Shown in pieces: positions 1 through 6,926 of a stretch of 64,000 bases of DNA. A model generated the notes under the pieces. It did no database searches. It saw only the letters and a list, made by a program, of their open reading frames with translations, and was not told the DNA's origin. The DNA is from Spirochaetota bacterium. GTDB lineage: Bacteria > Spirochaetota > Spirochaetia > Treponematales > Rectinemataceae. Location: positions 186,001 to 250,000 of the forward strand of contig JAJUJQ010000002.1 in NCBI GenBank assembly GCA_029265255.1. Direction: 5' to 3'. The position numbers and the translations under genes were made by a program. Within the stretch, counting starts at the first letter, position 1. Every line of letters starts with the position of its first letter.

Positions 1-505
1 GAGGATCATCGATCAGTGTCGCTGCGTTCAAAACGACAAGCCCTCCTTCGCCACATCCGATACTTGCGTTGGCAACCGTATTGCTCTGAGCCGCGACCTG
101 CGCCTGAAGCTCCTTGCGTGCGATATCCCGTACACGCTCGATTCGATCGCACGGAAAGGCGACGGTTTTTTTGTCTTTTTGAAGAACCATAAGCGACTTC
201 GCCTCCTGTTTGGATCCTTTCAGTTCCAGGAAGGCAGCGATATCTATGATGGGAATGATTTCTCCCCGTATACTCACAATTCCGAGGTATAACGATGGCA
301 GGCCAGGCAATGGGGTTATGGGATAGGTGTTTCGGAGCACTTCGCGAATATATTTGATTTCACAGGCAAAGGGTTTCCCAAAAATGATGAATTCCAGAAT
401 CTTGAGGTCGGCGCTTTTAGTCGTCTTGCGTATGGTTTTGGCGAGTTCTCTGGCTCTGGTTTTCAGTACCGTGGAATGGTCGGGGGTGGGCTCTTGTTCA
501 CTCAT
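1..505 (-). CDS. cheW: CheW-like chemotaxis coupling protein (partial, C-terminus outside window)
   Basis: An open frame on the minus strand runs from ATG at 505 off the left edge, giving about 168 residues. After a charged N-terminus (about 30 residues) the sequence follows the CheW fold: a strand like LKILEFIIFGKPFACEI, then YIREVL, a proline-containing ITPLPGLP turn, GIVSIRGEIIPIIDI and a later GLVVLNA strand, which are typical CheW signatures. CheW couples chemoreceptors to CheA at the inner face of the membrane. The start codon lies inside the last codons of the upstream cheR (8-nt overlap), so the two are translationally coupled. The fold call is secure; whether this is a stand-alone CheW or the start of a longer CheV-like protein cannot be seen because the 3' end is missing. 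Confidence 0.85.
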   Translation of the reverse strand, partial: MSEQEPTPDHSTVLKTRARELAKTIRKTTKSADLKILEFIIFGKPFACEIKYIREVLRNTYPITPLPGLPSLYLGIVSIRGEIIPIIDIAAFLELKGSKQEAKSLMVLQKDKKTVAFPCDRIERVRDIARKELQAQVAAQSNTVANASIGCGEGGLVVLNAATLIDDP

Positions 506-2039
506 TGCCAGATGCCTCCATTAATGACGCAACCATCTCCTTCATGATTCCCGCTGGAATTCCTTCAGAACCGGGAACAATATCAGTCTCTTTTATTTTC
601 GACAGATATTGAATGGCGTTTGAGTAGAGTTTGCGCATTTCCTTGTAGTTTTTCCTTTCTTTTTCGATCGAGGCGAGCGCGATATAGGCAAGAATATGCT
701 CCGGGTTCAGGAACAATACATTTCTGAGGTCTGATGAGGCGGACTCATGTTGATGCAATCCGGCGTGGGCTATTGCGCGCAAGTAATAAAGTTCACTGTC
801 AGTCTTGTCCTTCTCTATGAGATAATCGAGAATTTCAATCGCGTCCCGGTATCGTCCTGAATCAGCATGCGTGCGAGCCTCAGTCAATTTCTCTTCTTTT
901 AATGAGATTTCTCTTTCTACCGGTAATGGAATGGCGACAGGAGCTGATTTTTGGGCCCGTTTGGGAGTCGCTGCGGTCGGTCTGCTTGCTGCTGATGGTT
1001 TTGATACAGGTACTGCCCGAGCGGTGGATGCAGGGATCGATGATGGATATGCGGCTGGGAGTACAATGCTGGAAGGTGTCTTTGAAGCGCGTGCGTCCGC
1101 AGGTCGATTGCTCTGAAGCGTGAATATGGTCGCCCCCTCGATAAGAACAGGTGCAAAACAGGTATTGTTCATCAACCAGGTTTCGCTGGGACCCACGATC
1201 AGCATCCCATGAGGCTCGAGTTTTTCAGCCAGCCTCTGCGCAAGAGCAGGAATTTGATCCTGCAGAAAATACAGCAGGACATTGCGACAGAAAATAAGAT
1301 CGAACCGCAAATGCTCTACCGGCGAGCCTTCCCAGCTGGAGGCATTCAAATTGAGTTCTCCAAACTCGACAAGTGTCCGTATGGTATCAGCAACACGATA
1401 ATGCCGATGTCGCGGGAGTCCTGGGATCCGCTCTTCTGCCGGAGATGCAGTCGTGAGCGTGAAGTAGCGCGGAATCACTTCCTGCGGTACCCCTCTGAAT
1501 GACCAGTCTCCATAGACCGCGCGCTGAGCGAATTCGATCGATTCCTGGTTGATATCGGTTGCGATGATCTGTATGGTCCACCCCGAATGAGAGCCAAAGA
1601 AGTCATGGGCGGTCATTGCCAGAGAATACGCTTCTTCTCCTGTAGAGCAGGCGGCTGACCAGCATCGGAAAGTCTTTTCCTGGTTGTTTTGTGTTTTCAT
1701 CTGGACAAGCTGAGGCAAAAAATGCTCTCGCAGCCATTTGAAATGTTCAGGATGGCGGAAAAAGTACGTCTCGCAAACGGTAATATGAGGAAGGATGATG
1801 TGCGATACGATTGGATCCATTGGAATGGTGCATATGAGCTCAAAGGCTTCATCCAATGAAATCCCCATCGCGTTCTGGAGTGCGTGTATCGCATGCTTCA
1901 ATGCATGCGCGTGCACCGAATCCGGTTTGAGCCCAAAGTTGCTTTTAAATGAAAGATCCAGTTCGTTTTTGTACCGGGTTATCAATGTGTGCCAATCGCG
2001 TTCGGTTCTATCGGTGCCTGGCGAAGAAGACATAATCAT
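498..2039 (-). CDS. cheR: CheR-type chemoreceptor glutamate methyltransferase with C-terminal TPR domain
   Basis: 513 residues. The N-terminal helical part (to about 100) contains the CheR signature around TVCETYFFRHPEHF; residues 130-139 (ACSTGEEAYS) are the S-adenosylmethionine-binding motif and LIFCRNVLLYF is the conserved motif of the Rossmann part. A proline/alanine-rich linker (about 305-375) leads to a C-terminal region (about 385-500) of TPR-like helices. Such CheR-TPR proteins methylate chemoreceptors or act in alternative chemosensory arrays. The start overlaps the stop of the upstream cheW by ATGA; an in-frame ATG two codons later is an alternative start. Flanked on both sides by CheW genes, so it belongs to a chemosensory operon that continues to the left. 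Confidence 0.93.
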   Translation of the reverse strand: MIMSSSPGTDRTERDWHTLITRYKNELDLSFKSNFGLKPDSVHAHALKHAIHALQNAMGISLDEAFELICTIPMDPIVSHIILPHITVCETYFFRHPEHFKWLREHFLPQLVQMKTQNNQEKTFRCWSAACSTGEEAYSLAMTAHDFFGSHSGWTIQIIATDINQESIEFAQRAVYGDWSFRGVPQEVIPRYFTLTTASPAEERIPGLPRHRHYRVADTIRTLVEFGELNLNASSWEGSPVEHLRFDLIFCRNVLLYFLQDQIPALAQRLAEKLEPHGMLIVGPSETWLMNNTCFAPVLIEGATIFTLQSNRPADARASKTPSSIVLPAAYPSSIPASTARAVPVSKPSAASRPTAATPKRAQKSAPVAIPLPVEREISLKEEKLTEARTHADSGRYRDAIEILDYLIEKDKTDSELYYLRAIAHAGLHQHESASSDLRNVLFLNPEHILAYIALASIEKERKNYKEMRKLYSNAIQYLSKIKETDIVPGSEGIPAGIMKEMVASLMEASGNE

Positions 2040-2545
2040 TCCCGCGTTGACCTGATTTTTTTTGTGCGTCTCGCGACTACCGATTCGCTGAGCTCATCAT
2101 GAAAAAACTGTTCGGGATCGTACACGAGCGCAAGCCCTTCCTGGTATTGGACTACGCCAAAAAGCACATGCAGTCCAGGCAGTACTTGAGACGCCTCGTT
2201 GTAGACGGAAGTGTCAACCGGAAGAATATCTGGAACTTCCTCGACATGAAGCGCAAGAGTACGTCCGGAAACCTTGATTATGATGAATTTATGCTCAGGT
2301 TCAAGGGAGAGAGGATTTTGTTCGCATTTATACCCCATATCGATGACGGGTATCGTTGCCCCATGGAGGTTGAAGACTCCCTGAATACTAGAAAGATGGT
2401 GCGGGAGGGGCGTTACCTCACAGGAAGGGTAAATATATTCGACAACATCAGCAGGAATGCAATAATAGCGATTGCCTGCTCTGAATACGCATACATGGGT
2501 CAGTGTGGCGGGCTTGTCTGTCGCTCTTTCAATCCTATTGCTCAT
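2036..2545 (-). CDS. cheW: CheW-like coupling protein
   Basis: 169 residues. The longer frame begins further upstream, but ATG at 2545 has a GGGAG ribosome binding site 8 nt upstream and the protein then starts directly before the CheW fold (MSNRIERATD...), so this start is preferred. CheW features are CVFRAGNRYYCIPADVVEYI, PLPHHLSSIQGVFNLHGATIP and a later FGVVQYQEGLALVYD strand. The C-terminus is basic. It ends in an ATGA overlap with cheR. With the CheW at 1-505 this makes two coupling proteins around one CheR, which suggests that each serves a different receptor or array position. Confidence 0.88.
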   Translation of the reverse strand: MSNRIERATDKPATLTHVCVFRAGNRYYCIPADVVEYIYPSCEVTPLPHHLSSIQGVFNLHGATIPVIDMGYKCEQNPLSLEPEHKFIIIKVSGRTLALHVEEVPDILPVDTSVYNEASQVLPGLHVLFGVVQYQEGLALVYDPEQFFHDELSESVVARRTKKIRSTRE

Positions 2546-2574
2546 ACACAGATACTCCCCTGATAAGGGCTCGT

Positions 2575-2847
2575 TTACTCTATTATAATACGCAGCTCTG
2601 GAAATTGCATTTCGAACGATTCCTGAAGGCGGCGGCGTATACCTTCGAGCACGACCCCATTGATGGCGGAGCATGCAGGGCACTGGTACGGCAGCAAGCC
2701 GCTCACCAGCTGAACCAGCAGCGTCTTTTCATTTTTGCTATAAGTGACTTTTTCAACAAGGCCAAGATCAGCGATGGGGATATCTGATTGCGGCTCTTTT
2801 ACCCGAGCGAGTACGGCGTCGATATTCTTTTTCATTTCAGGGTCCAT
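2575..2847 (-). CDS. MIP18/SufT-like (DUF59) small protein
   Basis: 90 residues from ATG at 2847, which has an AAGGAGG ribosome binding site. The frame VLARVKEPQSDIPIADLGLVEKV followed by a strand pair and LPYQCPACSAI matches the MIP18/DUF59 family used in iron-sulfur cluster assembly (SufT, PaaD, and the N-terminus of Mrp/ApbC). Cys56 and Cys59 form a CPAC motif at the position where family members carry their conserved cysteine. It stands 29 bases upstream of cheW, so it is probably in the same transcript as the chemotaxis genes. Its target protein is unknown. The family call rests on a short alignment by eye. Confidence 0.72.
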   Translation of the reverse strand: MDPEMKKNIDAVLARVKEPQSDIPIADLGLVEKVTYSKNEKTLLVQLVSGLLPYQCPACSAINGVVLEGIRRRLQESFEMQFPELRIIIE

Positions 2848-2951
2848 GGCGACCTCCTTTTCGAACATTGCAGCTGTGCTGCTGCGTAGGGGCGTTCAAT
2901 ACACGAGAAACCGAATATCCTCCCTCTTCACGCGACTCTTATATTATAGTG

Positions 2952-3578
2952 TTATCGGAAATACTCCGCGCACTGCGTTATAAAGGCTTTGAGATTTTCC
3001 TCAATGGCGCCGTTTTTTGGTTTCAGGAACAGGAAGAACGTTTTATTGTCGTCGAAGCAGGTAAAATGTACAAGGCTTTCTGGATCCGGCATGGCTTCCA
3101 GCGTGCGCATGAGCATGTCCCGAAGCTTCCCGTGTCGCCACGCGAGCACAAAGGTTTTGCTGCCACGCACTGCCTCCTCGGTTTCCATTTCGGAATACCC
3201 ATCGATTTTCGCCTTGCGGAGATAGGATTTTTCGATAATGTGTCCTTCGCCCGCCAGCTTCCGGTCTGTAAACAGATTGAGATAGAAGCGGTCAGAACCG
3301 CCTATGATGAGAGAAATAGGCATATACAGCAATGAATGCCGAGGGAAAAATGTGAAGGTCCCTTTTGCTTCCTTCCATGGTTCACGCAAGCGATATTTGA
3401 TGTGGTAGCCGATGGCACCGCCGATATTCACGTATTCGGTGTCCTTGGGATCAAGGACATTCTCGGCCTGCGTGGACATGCGTTTGCCCAACCAGCGATT
3501 CTTCTTTACCCCGAGATAATAATTGGCGGTGGCGCCAATACCGAGCAGGATTAGGGCAGTGAGCATGAATGGATTCAT
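2952..3578 (-). CDS. Unknown protein with N-terminal membrane anchor, partner of ArsA-like ATPase
   Basis: 208 residues. I do not recognise the family. Residues 4-22 (MLTALILLGIGATANYYLG) form a membrane helix; a second hydrophobic stretch lies around LLYMPISLIIGG. The rest is a soluble alpha/beta domain with a cluster of aromatic residues and ends KAFITQCAEYFR. The start overlaps the stop of the ArsA-like ATPase gene by ATGA, so expression is coupled, and the protein may anchor or serve that ATPase at the membrane (inference from context only). A 104-base gap separates it from the next gene downstream. Confidence 0.75.
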   Translation of the reverse strand: MNPFMLTALILLGIGATANYYLGVKKNRWLGKRMSTQAENVLDPKDTEYVNIGGAIGYHIKYRLREPWKEAKGTFTFFPRHSLLYMPISLIIGGSDRFYLNLFTDRKLAGEGHIIEKSYLRKAKIDGYSEMETEEAVRGSKTFVLAWRHGKLRDMLMRTLEAMPDPESLVHFTCFDDNKTFFLFLKPKNGAIEENLKAFITQCAEYFR

Positions 3579-4501
3579 TTCTTGTTTCCTTTCTCGAGAA
3601 AAAGCTGCACGAGTGATGCCATGCCGATTCGGGCAAGATCATCTCGCGAGTGAATTCCTTCGCGCGCGAAGTTGAATTCGAAACGGGGTAGCGTCGATAG
3701 CTCGGGTGCGAGCTGCCATGTCGCATCCGATACGCCTTGCTTGTTGACACAGAGTGCTTCGAGCGGAAGGCCGAGACGGTCAAGTTCATCCCGTATGCGC
3801 ATTGCTTCGTATATCGACAGATCATCCGGGTTGACGATGACCGACATGAAACTCTGTGTGGAGAAAAGCGTGGCGAGAGCGGCAAGTCTTGCGCGGATAT
3901 TGGTGAGCTTGCCGTATACTTTGTCGTCATCCTTGTCGACACAGCTCGCGGCAACGGGAGAAGTAGGGTTGAGTCTTGTAATGGTCTGACGCCGTTCGAG
4001 GATGCGCTCGCGCAGTTTGGTCAATTCAGCGACCCAGAGTCCAGAGATGAAGGGCAGCGAGAGAAAGCGAAGCGAGAGGGCGGTCGGCGGCGTATCAAAC
4101 ACCACAAAATCGTAGTGGGGCGCCAGTCGGCAATGCACGTCTTCGATAGCCCAGAGCACCGCGTATTCCTCGGTACCGGGCGAATATTTGAGGATGCTGA
4201 AGAAGGAGTCCAGATTGAGGGCGAGATTGTAGGAATAGTTTTCCTTGAGCTGGCGGCGGCTGTCTTCAAGATATCGTTCTACCCACTTGGAGAGATCGAC
4301 TTCCAGCGCGTCGAGATTCGGCTCTACGGCTCGAGGCTGCCCGTTCAATTTTATGTAGAGCGTGTCTCCCAGATTGTGAGCAGGGTCGAGCGAGGCAATG
4401 AGTACCTTTTTCCCACGTCGGGCAAGTTCAATGGCGAATGCGCTTGAGAGGGTGGTTTTCCCCACGCCGCCCTTGCCTAAAAAAAATGCGGTATCTTTCA
4501 T
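3575..4501 (-). CDS. ArsA/Get3-family ATPase, single domain
   Basis: 308 residues. A deviant Walker A motif with two lysines (GKGGVGKTT, K10 and K15), the family signature DPAHNLGD near residue 40, the switch motif FDTPPTALSLRF and a later nucleotide-base pocket region CVNKQG identify a P-loop ATPase of the ArsA/Get3/TRC40 group. Such proteins either drive arsenite efflux or chaperone membrane proteins. No arsB or arsR is next to it, and no CxxC zinc motif of eukaryotic Get3 is visible. It lies between a small unknown gene (12 bases upstream) and a membrane-anchored unknown gene that it overlaps by 4 nt, so a membrane-protein handling role fits better than arsenic resistance, but this is inference. 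Confidence 0.88.
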   Translation of the reverse strand: MKDTAFFLGKGGVGKTTLSSAFAIELARRGKKVLIASLDPAHNLGDTLYIKLNGQPRAVEPNLDALEVDLSKWVERYLEDSRRQLKENYSYNLALNLDSFFSILKYSPGTEEYAVLWAIEDVHCRLAPHYDFVVFDTPPTALSLRFLSLPFISGLWVAELTKLRERILERRQTITRLNPTSPVAASCVDKDDDKVYGKLTNIRARLAALATLFSTQSFMSVIVNPDDLSIYEAMRIRDELDRLGLPLEALCVNKQGVSDATWQLAPELSTLPRFEFNFAREGIHSRDDLARIGMASLVQLFLEKGNKK

Positions 4502-4513
4502 GATAGTGGCCTT

Positions 4514-4795
4514 TCAATCAACCTGCAGCATATCCATAAGAGGCGCAAGCGCGTCCTGAGAGAGGTCGGCACGAGAGAGCAGAATCGTCAGCTCCCGCTC
4601 CATATAGGGCAAAAGCTCTACGGCGATGGGAGCAGGCGGTGAAGGGAGCCCCGCGAAACCACCCAGAATCAGCAGGGAGAAGATATTCTCGAGTTCCTTA
4701 AGCTCGAATTCGAGCATGGTGGTGGCTTTTTCGCGATTTACTTGCGCGGCGGTCAAGAGCGCTCGTTTGAGGATATGTCTCAGATTTGGTGGCAC
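4514..4795 (-). CDS. Small unknown protein upstream of ArsA-like ATPase
   Basis: 93 residues beginning at GTG 4795; a GGGAGGA ribosome binding site lies 6 nt upstream, whereas the in-frame TTG at 4810 sits at the edge of that site and would have none. The product is helical and leucine-rich with a hydrophobic middle (ENIFSLLILGGFAGLPSPPAPIAVELLPYM), possibly amphipathic. No family recognised. It is the first gene of a minus-strand operon with the ArsA-like ATPase. A TATAAT box lies at 4864-4869. Confidence 0.65.
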   Translation of the reverse strand: MPPNLRHILKRALLTAAQVNREKATTMLEFELKELENIFSLLILGGFAGLPSPPAPIAVELLPYMERELTILLSRADLSQDALAPLMDMLQVD

Positions 4796-4863
4796 TGCAG
4801 GTCCTCCCAACCGATCATGACAGACGCGGCTTGATGCAATAGTCAGCCTGTCGATCTATTAGC

Positions 4864-4869
4864 ATTATA
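4864..4869 (-). promoter_or_regulatory. Candidate -10 box for the ArsA operon
   Basis: Read on the minus strand this is a perfect TATAAT, about 69 bases ahead of the GTG start of the small gene at 4795. No good -35 box is seen at the right distance, so only the -10 is claimed. Confidence 0.35.
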
Positions 4870-4901
4870 CTATACTGCGAATCTGACAGAGGGACAAGGC
4901 A

Positions 4902-4937
4902 AAAAAAGGCCGGGAAGCGTATGCCACCCGGCCTTTC
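4902..4937 (-). terminator. Rho-independent terminator of cstA
   Basis: On the minus strand an AAGGCCGGG arm, a 12-nt loop and a CCCGGCCTT arm are followed by a run of seven T. It lies 30 bases past the cstA stop codon and also shields the ArsA operon from read-through. Confidence 0.9.
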
Positions 4938-4967
4938 TCCTTTCATGGTGTACAGGCAGTCAGAGCC

Positions 4968-6662
4968 TTATGCCTGTGACGGCTGGCCCTTCCAGTTCTT
5001 GAGGAAGCTGCTGATCATAATGAAGTTGAGGATCAGCATGAAGAGGGTAATAGCGCCAACGACCGCTCCGGTGATGACGTTCATCGACTTGCTCATATCT
5101 CTGAAGAAGACAGGGATGACGACGATTTCATACCAGATAAGCGCGGAGGTAACCGTAACCCACAGGAAAATACCGGGGATGATAACGGACGCCACATAGG
5201 CAGGATTCAGCTTGCGCTTGACCCAGACCGCGACCGTCAGCATGACGACCGAGGCGAGCAGCTGGTTGGCACCGGAGAATGCGGGCCAGAGCACAGTGTA
5301 GCCGCCGGAGCGTGCGAGGAAGATTCCCACAAACGCGATCGTGATGGACGCAACCCACTTGTTCTCGAAGAACTTGTACAGACCGGGGCTCTTGTCTTTG
5401 AGCGGCAGCGCCATTTCCTGAACGAGGTAGCGGCCAAGTCGGTTGGTGGTATCCAGCGTGGTAAGCGCGAAGGTCGAGACCCACACCGCCGAGAACAGGG
5501 TCATGAAACTCATGGGCATGAAGGGCAGATTAGTGCTGACCATCGCGGCGAAAGACTGCACGAATCGTCCAAGCGCCGGGGTCGTCATCAGCTTGTCGCC
5601 AAGGGCGGCAGACCCGAACGCTGCGATGGAGGTAATGACCAGGGTTGACAGGAATCCTTCGGTGAGCATGGCGCCATAACCGACGAACAGCGCGTCCTTT
5701 TCTTCTTTAAGCTGCTTGGAGCTGGTACCTGAAGCGACCAGGGCGTGGAATCCCGAGAGCGCGCCGCAGGCAATGATGAGGGGCACGGTAGGCCAGAAGG
5801 GTGAAGGCTGCAGCGCTCCAGCAGGACCGATCAGCTTTGCGCTGAAGCTGGTGAAGGCGGGAATGGAGGTGAAGGGCGCTGCGCTGATCAGCGCTGCGAT
5901 ACCGCCTACCAGGAGACCAAAATACAGGAAGAAGGATGAAAGATAGTCGCGCGGCTGCAGCAGCAGGTTCACCGGCAGTGTCGAAGCGAGAACGATATAC
6001 ACGAAGATGACGATAAAATAGACATCCTTGGTCCACTTGACCGGGAACTTGTCGCCTGCCCAGAAGGCAAAGATGACCAGGATAATGCCGATCAGTGACC
6101 CCCAGCTGAGGCCAAGCTTCGTCTTGTACATGAAATAGCCAGCGATGACCGCAGCGACGCAGAAGAACACAAAAGCCCAGAATACTCGACCATCTGCCGC
6201 AAACTGTCCTGCAACGATGTCGCCGAATGCTGCGACGACAAGGATGCAGAGGAAAAGGGTGAACCAGCCAAAGGTCTTGCCTGCTTTCTTGCCAATCAGG
6301 TCCTGCGCGACAAACTGTACCGAGCGTCCATCATAGCGGACCGAAGCAGCGAGTGCCAGGTAATCGTGGATAGCGCCAAGGAAGATATTCCCCAGCCAGA
6401 TCCAGACAAGTCCAGGCAGCCAGCCCCATGCGACCGCCATTGCCGGCCCAGTAATAGGACCAGCTCCCGCAATCGATGCGAAGTGGTGGCCGAACAGCAC
6501 GTACTTCGATGTCGGCACATAGTCGACACCATCAGAAAGCCTTTTTGACGGCGCTTCCGGCGCCTCCCCGCTCTTGAGCACTTTGTCCCTGATGACCCTT
6601 CCATAAATGAAATAGAAGGCCAGGTAAATGCCAAGGGCAATCAAAGCAATAAGCGTTGACAT
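4968..6662 (-). CDS. cstA: CstA-family transporter (carbon starvation / pyruvate or peptide uptake)
   Basis: 564 residues. ATG at 6662 is chosen because AGGAGG lies 5 nt upstream; the longer frame has no such site. About 14-16 hydrophobic helices are visible. Family motifs include VPTSKYVLFGHHFASIAGAGPITGPA near the N-terminus, GAIHDYLALAASVRYDG and the TLDTTNRLGRYLVQE segment. The CstA/BtsT family imports pyruvate or small peptides across the inner membrane under carbon limitation; the substrate cannot be read from the sequence. The protein is shorter than the roughly 700-residue E. coli CstA and resembles the compact CstA type. It is a single-gene unit ending in a clear terminator. Confidence 0.93.
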   Translation of the reverse strand: MSTLIALIALGIYLAFYFIYGRVIRDKVLKSGEAPEAPSKRLSDGVDYVPTSKYVLFGHHFASIAGAGPITGPAMAVAWGWLPGLVWIWLGNIFLGAIHDYLALAASVRYDGRSVQFVAQDLIGKKAGKTFGWFTLFLCILVVAAFGDIVAGQFAADGRVFWAFVFFCVAAVIAGYFMYKTKLGLSWGSLIGIILVIFAFWAGDKFPVKWTKDVYFIVIFVYIVLASTLPVNLLLQPRDYLSSFFLYFGLLVGGIAALISAAPFTSIPAFTSFSAKLIGPAGALQPSPFWPTVPLIIACGALSGFHALVASGTSSKQLKEEKDALFVGYGAMLTEGFLSTLVITSIAAFGSAALGDKLMTTPALGRFVQSFAAMVSTNLPFMPMSFMTLFSAVWVSTFALTTLDTTNRLGRYLVQEMALPLKDKSPGLYKFFENKWVASITIAFVGIFLARSGGYTVLWPAFSGANQLLASVVMLTVAVWVKRKLNPAYVASVIIPGIFLWVTVTSALIWYEIVVIPVFFRDMSKSMNVITGAVVGAITLFMLILNFIMISSFLKNWKGQPSQA

Positions 6663-6926
6663 GCAGCCCTCCTGCAGAAAGAATGGATATCCTATTGTAT
6701 CCACGGTATCGATGCGGCGTCAAATGTTTTTTTGCATATTTCCGGAAATTCGATGACTTCCAAGATGCTATTCTGCATGAATATCCATTCATCGAGATAG
6801 CGGCGCGATTAGAGGAAGCTGAGCGCCTGCCCAATGACCTCTCCTCTCTTTTTTGGGTGAGGCATATTGCAGAAAGTATTGAATGTATCTCTGATTCAAG
6901 CCGAAAATATATCAATAGGAGGCAGT

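Noticed and set aside
3737..4447. 236-residue plus-strand frame
   Set aside because: Antisense of the ArsA-like ATPase with intact Walker motifs.
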